NCBI GenBank assembly: GCA_029851415.1
Contig: CM056742.1
Coordinates: 50,508,954-50,572,953, forward strand
Source: Eretmocerus hayati
Taxonomy: Eukaryota; Arthropoda; Insecta; Hymenoptera; Aphelinidae
Reading direction: 5' to 3'
DNA: 64,000 nucleotides
Each line of letters starts with the position of its first letter. Position 1 is the stretch's first letter. This document shows, piece after piece, positions 12,755 through 22,810 of this stretch. The position numbers and the translations under genes are program-made. The notes below the pieces were generated by a model. It searched no databases, was not told the origin of the DNA, and saw nothing but the letters and a program-made list of their open reading frames with translations.

Positions 12755-14202
12755 TTACTTTTTTTGACATTCTGACGCACAAAAATCATTCCAAAGAAGC
12801 CATATCCCAGAAGAAATGATCCAAGATTTTTTTGCGCGTAGATTACAGCAACACAAACCAAGAAAGTTTTTTGGGGGTCAAAAAAGTTATGGTCGATACC
12901 GTGATTTAGGTTTATTTCGAGTCGAAGAGGGGCCGCAATGGCTCAAAAAGGGTTTTGTAGATGATGAATTGATAGGTTTTTGGCCCCTCTTTCGAATGCA
13001 GCAAACAGATTCGCGATTAGTGGAGCCAGTCAAAAGTTATTAGCAAATTGCCGAGACAATGTGAACTTGAATTTATAGCAGAATCACTCATATATAGGCC
13101 TGGTGCAAAAAAATTTTTTTAGCCTTATTTATGGACTGTTGGAACCATTCTTTTTTAATACTATGAAACGGGTAGAAGCCTATGGAGGGATAAAAAAAAT
13201 GGTCGGAGAAAACCTTGCTGAATTGACGTGGAATTACTCTATATTGGGTCTGTAGGGCCCAGAACTGTCGCTGAGAGACTCTTTCAAGTAGTACCACTCG
13301 AGCAGAAGTTTTGAGGCTTCAAATACCGCTAAGCCAACCCAGCGCATGAAACACGTGGTTTTAGGAGTTAAAATTCATTTTTTGAAGGTGATGCCAACCA
13401 GTTATGTGAAAAATGCCTACAGATTCGGATTCTGCGGTAAAAAATACGTCCGGATACGTTTGGTTCATCGATCCAGACTCTAGGAAATACTGGAGCTCTA
13501 TCATCTAAGAAAAAATAAAAAAATATACTGGAGCTCTATCATCTAAGAAAAAATAAAAAAATATAAAAAAAAATTTTAAAAATGGGGTCAAAAAAGTTAT
13601 GAGCCAATTTCTGATTTCTGCCTTTCATAGCTACTGACAGAATCAGGTGGGCACAAAAAATTTTTTACAAGTGATCAATTAATAGGTATTTGAGTCACCT
13701 TTCAAATGCATTTTGAAAAATCGAAATTGGTTGAGACAGTCGAAAGTTATGAGCAAAATACGGTCGTCAAATCTTGGTTTTGGATTTTCAGGGACAAACA
13801 CACGTGTGGCCGTATGATGAGCAAAAAAAATTTTCGACCTAATAACAATGCGATTCGTCATATTTTGATATCCCAAAACGGAAAAAAATGGTATGGGAAT
13901 TTTAAAAAAATGGTTGCAGAAAAGTTGTAAATTTGACGTGGACGCACTCAGCTCCTATATATATCTCCACATCGTTCGCCAGCTACTCGTGAGAATTTCG
14001 AAAATTCCTACATTTAAAATTCAAAGTCACAAGCGAAGCAAAAAGCAGAACTCACGGTTTGGTGCAGACCAGTCGCATTTCGCACCGCGGTGTAGAGGTG
14101 TAATACACGGTAGAACGCGGTGCAATGCAACTACACTATTACACCGGTATTATACCGGTGTAGCGCTATCCTACGGTGTAGTGTAGTGTAGACCCATCCC
14201 TG
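12755..14202 (-). repeat. Right inverted arm of the hAT-like element
   Basis: 1,448 bp, reverse complement of 7747-9198 with very few differences (for example GACCAGTCGC here against the longer GTACTGCACC context on the left). Open frames in it mirror those of the left arm. Confidence 0.9.
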
Positions 14203-14210
14203 GCTTAACC

Positions 14211-14650
14211 TGAATTTTTTTTCGAAAAGGCGCTCGTGGCTGGCGCTGGTGACTATTTCTATTCGTTGATGAAAAAAGATGATGAAACTTGTTTTTCTGC
14301 ACCAAAAATGTTGTCAGGAAACCACAATCTACTAATCTCATGGGTCCCGTATTATACCCATAATAAAAGACTCGGCGAATTTTTTGGTAAACTAAGCATG
14401 GTAGCCCCAGTCGGGTGGTCACCAATCTGGATGCTGAATCGTCGAAACGTTGCTTAACTTGGATTTCCAACAAAAAAGCTCGCGTGGCCACCGCTAATGA
14501 TTTTTCTATTCGTTTACAAAAAAACATAAATTTTTTCCCCCGAGCCAAAAATGTTGTCCGGGGACCACCACAAGTATTCATCTCACGCGCCGCCCATTCA
14601 TAACCATAACCACGGCTTGGTTGAAGTTTTTCGAAAAATTTTTTTACAGT
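14211..14650 (+). repeat. Tandem units of about 240 bp, right part of the interrupted array
   Basis: One complete unit (14211-14460) and a shorter diverged unit (14461-14650) continue the array found at 7500-7738. Landmarks are GCTCGTGGCTGGCGCTGGTG, ACCAAAAATGTTGTC and CACCAATCTGGATG. Confidence 0.75.
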
Positions 14651-15480
14651 GTTCATTTATTTGAGTTCAGAACCGAGGATGATCATACGGTAAACGTAAA
14701 TTAGATTGTGCATCGGATTACGCACGTCTTCACGTTCAACCAATGCCGACGATCAGTAAGCGACTGTTGTGCCTGCACTTTCAGTTTATTCCGAATGCAA
14801 GACTCGGCTTTGGGAAAAAGAAGTATCAGGCATAACACATGCTTGCATTGCCACATATCGCACCTCGAATCCGAGTTGCATTGGCCCGGAGGAACTGATG
14901 ACCGGTTGAAATCCCGCAGAGCGATGTAATTTTTGGTGGATCAACGGCCGACTTCGGGGAGCGTTCTTTATACTCGGATCGTTTCTTGCATTTCTCTCTC
15001 ATTCTCTGCGATCGCCTTCTCACACGTGTGCTGTTGCGGATGAATATATATATATATAGCACATATCTGCAACGGAACTTCACAAATCGAGTCAGCGTAA
15101 CGCTCTTATGACCTCCATACTTGTTGACCACTTACGTATGTAAGATCGAGGTAACAATCTGTGTTTCAATTTCCTCTATATAGGTGGACCCAACGCGTCT
15201 GTGATACTTCTCTTTGTGATTTTTTTTCGAGGACGATTTGTCTAATCGATTGTTTCCTTTATTGTGGTTATTATAGGAAAATTCCGTTATTCGCGATCCC
15301 CGCATCGCATAAACAACGTAGGTAATGAGCTATTAGTTTCTCGGTGGTCCACACTCAGACTATTGATGTTCCGAAAATCCTGTGGGGGGGGGGGGGGGGG
15401 CTGGAGTAAAGGGCGTCAGTCTATTTCGAGTGAAATTTGAGAAATTTAGCTCCAATATTGTACTCTCCCATCTCCACGTC
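14651..15480. other. Interval without recognised genes; poly-G tract
   Basis: AT-rich with an (AT)n stretch at 15045-15057 and a run of 17 G at 15384-15400. Nothing else recognised. Confidence 0.55.
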
Positions 15481-15494
15481 CAAAACGCCGAAAC

Positions 15495-15625
15495 CTCGAT
15501 ATAGCCGTTTGAAAAAAAACTCTAGAGATGCGGGTCCCTGCAATCGAACCCACGACTTTTCGATTGAAGGGCGAGAACTCCAACCCCGCTGCCACCGCAA
15601 GCGCAGTCTCAACATCCTTATTTCT
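15495..15625 (-). other. tRNA-derived SINE head (minus strand)
   Basis: Read on the minus strand: GGTGGCAGCGGGGTTGGAG (A-box-like) followed by GTGGGTTCGATTGCAGGGAC (B box GGTTCGATT). Spacing is close to that of tRNA promoters. The flanks do not make a full cloverleaf, so a SINE remnant is more likely than a tRNA gene. Confidence 0.55.
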
Positions 15626-16573
15626 GCTCTTTGGAAAGTCAAAAGTTGAATACCAAGAGAAGAGAATTTCTCAACAACGCTAGGATTGGATTTCAAAGGA
15701 TGTCTCACAGGCACTCGAGTTTATGAGAGAGAATCTTCGTTCAATCATGACTCGATCGGCTCTGACTGCCTCGTCTTCGCGTATCATCTGCAAATTACGA
15801 CGAAATGAATTTTGCTCTCGCTACTTTATTACGCATGTCCCGAGGCTATACGGCGAGGTATGCAGCAGCGCTCATCGCACTCAAATACATATTATAGCGG
15901 GAAACGTTTTCAGTCGTTATTTTTCCTCACCTGTCGGCCCTCCTCTCCTTGAGCCACCCGCTCGTAACTCTGTATAACCTTTCCCCAACCCTAAACCGCA
16001 AGTCCTTTCAGTTGTCTTTTTCATCACATTTCTCTCACACTTTTTTAGTTCTTTGGCCCCACTCCTTCGCATTTACTCGCTTTGATTCATTCCAGTCCAC
16101 GTCCTCGCTCCCACCGCGCGCATCTTACCCTCTTTGCAACTTATGCGAGAAGTTATCGCATTTATCCACCCGTACGTTATTAACTATGTTCTATCTCACC
16201 AGAATATCCCTTAGCTCGCGGGCTAATACAAGCAAAGCGTTTGTTTTCCATCCAGAGAGTTTCTCTCGAACCCTGGATCCCTGATAATGGATTGTTTTCA
16301 AATCAGCATGAATGGACCATAGGCAACACGTGCTATATCTGTATTTGATCACTGGGTCTTTGCACCCTTGCACGTGGTTCAAAAATCCCCTACATGTATC
16401 CCGATTGCTTTACTCCAACGAGTACGGGCAGATACAGTGAAATCTTTTCACATGTGAAATCACCCGTGCAAGCAAAACCAAGATTCAGGAACCATTCGGC
16501 GGCCTCACTGCGTACTTTTCAAAACCTGTATGTAAGAAACCGCCCCAATGAAAAAATGACATGAAGGATTCCG
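15626..16573. other. Interval without recognised genes
   Basis: About 950 bp, including a pyrimidine-rich stretch (15930-16130). Open frames of 84 and 111 codons there have no recognisable similarity. Confidence 0.5.
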
Positions 16574-17099
16574 CTATATGGGTGATTCTGAGATAACTTA
16601 TGCATTTGATGTCCTGACCTCGCATTCATATTAAATGACCAAATATGATAAGTCTAACGATGATATTCTATTAAAATGAAGATTTCCAAATAGTTCCAGG
16701 AGTGGATATGAGATTAATGTGGACCTCCCAGCTGAAAATGATCGCGCGGCTGTGGCGCGGTCGAATCATCGCGCGATTACCGCGCGGTAGTCGCGCGGCA
16801 GTACTAGAATTTCGGGGAAAGGAAACCAGCCCATAATTATAGTATACTGAGGCCAATACTGGATGAAGGGTCGAAGGGGAAAGATTGAGACGCCGAAGGG
16901 ATGCTTTCAAGAACTTTCTGGGCCTGTAAAAGCTCTAGACATCGTTCGTTTGCTCCGGGTGCTCCGTGTACATACCGCATGCGATATTGCGCAGAAAATC
17001 TCCCGTGAGCCCCAGGGATGATAAGCGTGGTGTGTTATGATAACCACAAACCATTAGCAACCCCAAAATTGGGGAGGGAAGTGAGAGAATAAGGTTGCA

Positions 17100-17205
17100 C
17101 ATCTCGCGTTTGTCGCCCGATAGTCGCGGGGCAGTCGCCCGATAGTCGCGCGGCAGTCGCCCGATAGCCGCCCGGTAGTCGCGCGGCAGCCGCTCGACAG
17201 CCGAG
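17100..17205 (+). repeat. GC-rich CGCGCGAC-type minisatellite
   Basis: Degenerate units of about 12 bases, GTCGCCCGATA and GTCGCGCGGCA, repeat along 17108-17205 and, inverted, at 17820-17900. Related patches lie at the outer ends of the arms (16741-16800 and 18210-18325). Confidence 0.75.
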
Positions 17206-17340
17206 CGATTAATGGCAAATCAATAATGGCTCTTCCTTGACTTTATTTCCGGTAACAAATCAAAAAGAGGCAGTGGGCGGACAAAAAACTATGGCAAATC
17301 GACAAAAAAAGAAAAAAAATTATTTTATTCGATACTTTTG

Positions 17341-17430
17341 GGAATCGGTGGGATTTAAACCAGCAAACTTCTGATTTGTAGCTCATGATTTAACGCTCTT
17401 GGCCAGAGAGACGTATTACGCGTAGTGGTG
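17341..17430 (-). other. tRNA-like segment, left arm
   Basis: On the minus strand: CTCTGGCCAAGAGCG, then CTGGTTTAAATCCCACCG, resembling A and B boxes with the B box altered. The inverted partner is at 17610-17695. Confidence 0.4.
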
Positions 17431-17609
17431 TAAAAGGCCTACATGAATTGTGGGTCTCTGTAGTTGCGATATAGTGTTATTCCCCTCGGTCAGCTATTTT
17501 ACTTGATTTACTAATGGTGATGTATTCTTACAGAAAGTGGCCCATTACAAAAACCGTTACACCTCTAATACAGCGACCCACACTTCAAGTAGGCCTTTTA
17601 CACCATCAC

Positions 17610-17695
17610 GCGTAACACGTCTCTCTGGCCAAGAGCGTTAAATCATGAGCTACAGATCAGAAGTTCACTGGTTCAAATCCCACCGGTTCCCAAAA
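17610..17695 (+). other. tRNA-like segment, right arm
   Basis: CTCTGGCCAAGAGCGTTAAA (A box) and GGTTCAAATCCCACCGG (good B box) are spaced as in a tRNA gene with a long arm. It ends in GGTTCCC without the matching 5' acceptor strand. A tRNA-derived sequence captured in the palindrome is likely. Confidence 0.45.
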
Positions 17696-19142
17696 GTATC
17701 AAATAAAATAATTTTTTTTTCTTTTTTTGTCGATTTGCCATAATTTTTTGTCCACCCACTGCCTCTTTTTGGTTTGTTACCGAAAATGAAGTCAAGGAAG
17801 AGCCATTATTGATTTGACATTGATCGCTCGGCTGTCGAGCGGCTGCCGCACGACTACCGGGCGGCTATCGGGCGACTGCCGCGCGACTATCGGGCGACAA
17901 ACGCGAGATGTGCAACCTTATTCTCTCACTTCCCTCCCCAATTTTGGGGTTGCTAATGGTTTGTGGTTATCATGATACACCACGCTTATCATCCCTGCGG
18001 CTCACGGAAGATTTTCTGCGCAATATCGCATGCGGTATGTACACAGAGCACGCGGAGCAAACGAACGATGTCTAGAGCTTTTACAGGCCCAGAAAGTTCT
18101 TGAAAGCATCCCTTCGGCGTCTCAATCTTTCCCCTTCGACCCTTCATCCAGTATTGGCCTCAGTATACTATAATTATGGGCTGATTTCCTTTCCCTGAAA
18201 TTCTAGTACTGCCGCGCGACTACCACGCGGTAATCGCGCGATGATTCGACCGCGCCACAGCCGGGCGGCTGTCGCGCGGTAGTCGCCCGATATACGCGCG
18301 GCAGTCGCGCGGCAGCCGCGCGATCATTTTCAGCCGAGCTGAGCTTACCAGAAGTGGTCAAAATGTCCTTACCGTGGCATGTCCTAAACTGGAGTTGCAC
18401 ATTTCAATGGTGTAGTTTGCCGAGAAATTCATTCAATCTCGGTTCCGTACCCCTCGAACATCAAAGTTGGGTTACGAAAAGGTGATATCATGTACAAATC
18501 GAGTATCAAGTCTCACTTCAAAATAGTCAAAACACAGCCGACATTCTGTCCTGGAATTTTGCAAATTTTTCGAATGCTTCTCGATAATTCGACTCCGGGT
18601 CAGCGAATCGCTTTAAACGACTCTATAACGGTGGTAATTGATTCCTAATACACCAAAAAACAAGATTCTACCACCAGCGAAATGATGAATTACGTGAACA
18701 GCTTCCCACGCGATGACTTATGGACAATTTTTCCGTTGCAAAATAAGAATTGTCCTTACCGTGGTCACTGGCTCTCGAACACTATGCAACGTCAAGGTCC
18801 AGAAATTTTTTTACAGTCTACTCTCACCGTAAAAATGGGCCATCTATTCGGAAAAAACGATCCGTTTCGATTACGCCTTTGAGATCACTTTCCATGCCAA
18901 AATGTCCTTACCGTGGCTGTCCTTACCGTGGCAAAAATATATCGAAAATTGCTCATATCTTTTACATAGATTGACTAACGTTCATGCCCGTCTGGGAATT
19001 GTTTTTGGATGTCATAGATTAGAAAACATCTAGGAGCAATCACATTGCAGCTATATTTCAACGAGTCAATTTTTGGTCCAAATCCCGACCCCGCCGTTTT
19101 TGCCCTCGAAATACCTAAGTTATCTCATAATCACCCATATAG

Positions 19143-20329
19143 GATCTGAAAGTCATTTTCAGGTTCTGAGACCAATCTTTCTCTTACGTCGTACGTGAAA
19201 CTAATGTTCTTATGTTTCTCAAAACAGAGATCAATCGAGGATTGTAATCCAATTTGAGGAAACGGACCTTGTCGGGTTTTCCTGCTGATATTATTGATTG
19301 CAATACTAGCATATATGGATTACAATATTAGCAGGACAAACCGATAGAGTCCGTTTTCCCAAACTAATGTTTTTGACCAGCTAGGTTGACTGTTTACCAA
19401 ATCGAATCGACGCAAGTTTTACGATTATTTATTAGGAAAATTTCAATGTAAAAGGTCAATTTTACATTACTAAAAGGTGTCTTTCAATGTAAAAGGTCTG
19501 TAAAAGGTCTTCTAAAAAAAAAAAATAAAAAATAAAAAGGTCTTCTTGACCATATATTTATCAAATAAAATAAAAAATAAAATGAAAATTTTGACTATGT
19601 GCCTTTCATATAATTGACTTGAATCCAATCAAATAGCTGTGAGTGTCGCTCTCACGGTCGGAAACCGTCGTTTTTACGTACCATGAGTGAAGGATCCTGT
19701 AGAAACCCTCTAACTGGAAACTCCCTAACTCGTGGTGAAAGTCCGGGCTCCTGAGAAAAACTCCCTAACTCGAAAGCAATACGTGGTGTAATGTAAAGCC
19801 CTAAACTTGAAATGAATTGGGCCGGTAAAAACTCCCTAACTCAAGAAGTTCGTCAATTTCCCCCTATAATTCAAACCAAAAACTCTCCAACTCGAATTTT
19901 TAAGCGTGCGAAAATTGGTATGCCGTGACAAAATTGTTGTGTGTCATTGGTCTGACCCTTGGAGAATTGGTTGATTGTCCAAATTCGTTTCGAACAAATA
20001 CTGTGACAAAAAGTTATCTGGGTGATGAGAATATTAGAAATAGTGTAACTTCACCAGGATCAAATGAAAATTCGATTTAAAATCTGAAATCGATGAGGTC
20101 GTAAGTTCTCATGTTGCACAAAACGAGCCCTCATTGCCCTCGGATCATGTTTGGAGGGGGCTGGAGCGATCGGAAACGAAATTCTCAGCCCAGTTTGCAA
20201 TCCTTACACATCACGTAAAAATAACTGATTTTTCCTGATAACTGTGATCGAAAATTCTTGAAATATCTTGTATCGATGTATTCGATCAAGTATGCCATGA
20301 TTCGATGATATATATGATCTAAGTAAATC
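19143..20329. other. Interval with short repeats only
   Basis: AACTCCCTAACTC occurs at 19719, 19759 and 19829 with a variant at 19880. A short inverted pair around a 90-base centre lies at 19255-19375 (AAACGGAC near the left, GTCCGTTT on the right). TCAATGTAAAAGGTC is duplicated at 19443-19500. No gene. Confidence 0.5.
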
Positions 20330-22810
20330 AGTTTGAGAATATGAAAGATTCCACGCAAAACAGACCCACGAAAAAGGGTCATGTCTAAAATTGTCTTCTT
20401 GGCTTTATCATTCGATTTTATGGTCCGGAATATAAACTTTCCGCCACACATGGGATACCATAAAAATTTTCCAGGTATCTGGAACTCATTTTAATTCATT
20501 ACTCTAAATTATCTCCAACAAAACAATCTCGGTCTTTTTTCAATATTCCTGGATTAGTTTATTCACATTCCTCGAATCACATTAGAGATACGGGGACGCG
20601 ATTTGCGGCATTCGAAAGGTATTGAAAGAAGTTATCGAAATCGATTCTTGTAAAAGTAATTTTGAAATCATGGACGGATGTATCTAGCAAAAGAGTAAAA
20701 TCACAAAAATATTACTTACTCAAAAAGCCATTTTACTATCCCTTGAAAATTAGAAATTTGATGTAAAGTTTCGTGTTCTTTCAAAAAAGGGTCCCGAACA
20801 TGTTTTTTGTATCCTAAAGCCTGCTTTCTCCATTTTCTGCAAATACATTCTTCAGGCAATTGAAAATCACCTGTTTCTGCGCATGCGCAGGGATTCGGAT
20901 CCTTGGAATTAATTTCATTGAAAAGCCAAGAGAATTTCCTTAAAAATAACTTATTGGCGAATTCAATTCTTACAACTGGGACCGGAGCTGCAATGTATGA
21001 AAGATGAACCCTCAGTTCGAGGGCGTCAAGTAGACGCACGCCATCCTGCGCGGATTCGCTTATCACTCCTTCCAGTACCGTAGATGCACTTCTTGAGAAT
21101 CAGGGGTCACTTGGACGTTATAGCTCTGAGTCAATCAGTTAGGAGGAAATTTTCTTGGCTATTCAATAACAATTGTTTCAGGAATCCAAATTCCTGCGCA
21201 TGCGCAGGAAACAGGCAATTTTCAATCACTTGAAGAATACACTTGCAGGAAATAGAAAAGGCAGGCCTAAGGATGCAGAAAAAATGTTTGGGACCATTTT
21301 CCCTGAAAGAACACAACATTCTATATCAAATATCAACCCTGGTAGAAATTGTGAGCATTTCTTGGCCAAAAACTGGTCAAGTCTAACCTAATTGCATTGT
21401 CACTATATTTGGCTACTCATGCAATATATCTCAGTGATTCCGTCGAAAGTGGGATTTTCCGTGTTTCATGTTCCTCTAAGTTTCTATGGGTCGGGTTGTG
21501 CACTATAGCAAATTTCTAGGGTTTATTCTATTGGTGCGCAACTATGTTATTAGTTTTGGAGACGATCCTAACGTTCCTGTATTTTGTAGTGCCTGATAAA
21601 GGGTCCAAATGTCCTTTCCGCCCCCTGTGGTAGACTGAACTTGGACTTTTGAATCCATCACGCCGCATATGCGGAGTCGAGAATCCCTATATGTAGCTAT
21701 GCACTTTAATTTGTAATACTTCAAATAACATAATCCACCACTTCGCGAATCGAATTTAAACCCTCAGCTCGAGCACGGCAATCCGACATTTTGAAGACGG
21801 ATTTGCACTGAAATTGCTTGCACAACACTAATTAGGTCGGCAAAGTCCCCGATAGTCTATTGAGCCTTTCTAACCAATGAGGTTGATTTCTAGAAACCCA
21901 AATACACCTCATCCATGTGCAACAGTAGCCGAAAACTCGAGTCCGCACCCAGGCGCACCACATAAACATGTTTTCAGAATGGCGTACAAAATGTTCTGTC
22001 CTTTCCGTCCCCATGTTGTGCTCCTCCCCGACGCGCTATATCGCTTTGTGAAACACAATTTCTTGAAGTATTTGATTGCATTAGAGCAAATCTATGCGGA
22101 AAAGAGTCTACGATTGGTTGTCGAACCGTGGGAATATAATTAAGACGAAATGTCCTTTCCGTCCCTGTTCATTCCGTCCCCCTCGGCGACCCCTTAAACT
22201 CGACATATCTTTGTCCGGCTTCAATTTTGAGCTACGTAGCTCTAGGTACTCCCTTTTTGTGCCAAAACAAGTGGAAACCAACTGCAACTGCCCTCTAAAA
22301 CTTGTCTGGGGCTGAAAAAATTTTTTGGCCCAAATCACGCTCGGTGACGATTTTGGCCTCAAAAAATCCCACTTTCGGCGGAATCACTCATCTATATATT
22401 GCATGGGTAGCCAAAAAATTGGTCTTATTTCTACCAGGGAAATTTTCAAGGAATAAAGAAAGTGACTTTCAGAGAAATGGATATTTCGGCGTTTTTTACT
22501 CTTTTGCTCGATAAACCATCCATAACGTCAAAGCTAACCCCACAAGACTGACTTCGATGGGGTTTTTCAAGACCTGTCGAATGCCGCAAACAGCATCCTC
22601 GTATCTTTCATGTGATTCGAGAAATATGAATTTTATTGGAAAAAAGCCGTGATTTCTTGTTAAAGATAATTTAGAAGGATGAATTCAAATGTGTTTTAGA
22701 CACGTTGGAGATTCTCATGGATCCCATAGGTAGTGAAAAATTCATATTCTGTACTATAGAATCAAATGAAAAAGCCAAGAACAATCTGAGAACTCAACCT
22801 TTTTAGTAGG
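20330..22810. mobile_element. Foldback element interrupted by a second element
   Basis: The left arm (20330-20945) is inverted relative to 21140-21336 plus 22440-22810. Pairs include TGCGCATGCGCAGG at both inner ends, GCGATTTGCGGCATTCGA against TCGAATGCCGCAAACAG, and TTCTTGGCTTTATCATTCGA against a close complement near 22766. Removing 21337-22439 restores one continuous right arm. The spacer is about 195 bp. No coding capacity. Confidence 0.8.
21337..22439. mobile_element. 1.1-kb element nested in the foldback arm
   Basis: The ends are CCCTGGTAGAAAT (21337) and ATTTCTACCAGGG (to 22439). Inner inverted sequence continues (GGCTACTCATGCAATATAT with its complement, then AGTGATTCCGTCGAAAGTGG against CCACTTTCGGCGGAATCACT). 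ATGTCCTTTCCGYCCC recurs at 21609, 21995 and 22150, resembling the GTCCTTACCG repeats of the 16574 element. Non-autonomous; family not recognised. Confidence 0.8.

Larger units (their letters stand above)
7747..14202. mobile_element. hAT-like composite element, 6.46 kb, with 1.45-kb inverted arms
   Basis: The ends are CAGGGATGGGTCTACACTAC on the left and the complement on the right. It is flanked by an exact 8-bp duplication, GCTTAACC (7739-7746 and 14203-14210). An 8-bp duplication and CAGGG-type ends are hallmarks of the hAT superfamily. Arms 7747-9198 and 12755-14202 are almost identical inverted copies, including a shared internal direct duplication of about 40 bp (8385-8466). The core holds a tandem array and two further inverted-repeat blocks. 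I see no transposase, so it must be mobilised in trans. Confidence 0.9.
16574..19142. mobile_element. 2.57-kb inverted-repeat element with 27-bp matching ends
   Basis: CTATATGGGTGATTCTGAGA at 16574 continues to 16600 and matches the complement of 19116-19142 in 26 of 27 positions. Inside, long inverted arms (16731-17460 and 17571-18336) carry GC-rich arrays of CGGTAGTCGCGCGGCAGT-type units and a tRNA-like segment. Right of the arms, GTCCTTACCGTGGC recurs at 18368, 18752, 18904 and 18920. No transposase seen. The terminal motif resembles the ends of several other elements in this window. Confidence 0.8.

Noticed and set aside
7763..14186. Matching short frames of 65, 74 and 98 codons near 7763-8273 and 13679-14186
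   Set aside because: Their identity is explained by the inverted arms of the hAT-like element; no domain is recognisable.
14171..14656. 161-codon minus-strand frame
   Set aside because: It runs from the tandem array across the hAT element boundary and so cannot be an old gene.
17612..17695. Functional tRNA gene
   Set aside because: Good A- and B-box-like sequence but no matching acceptor stem, and it is duplicated in a palindrome.
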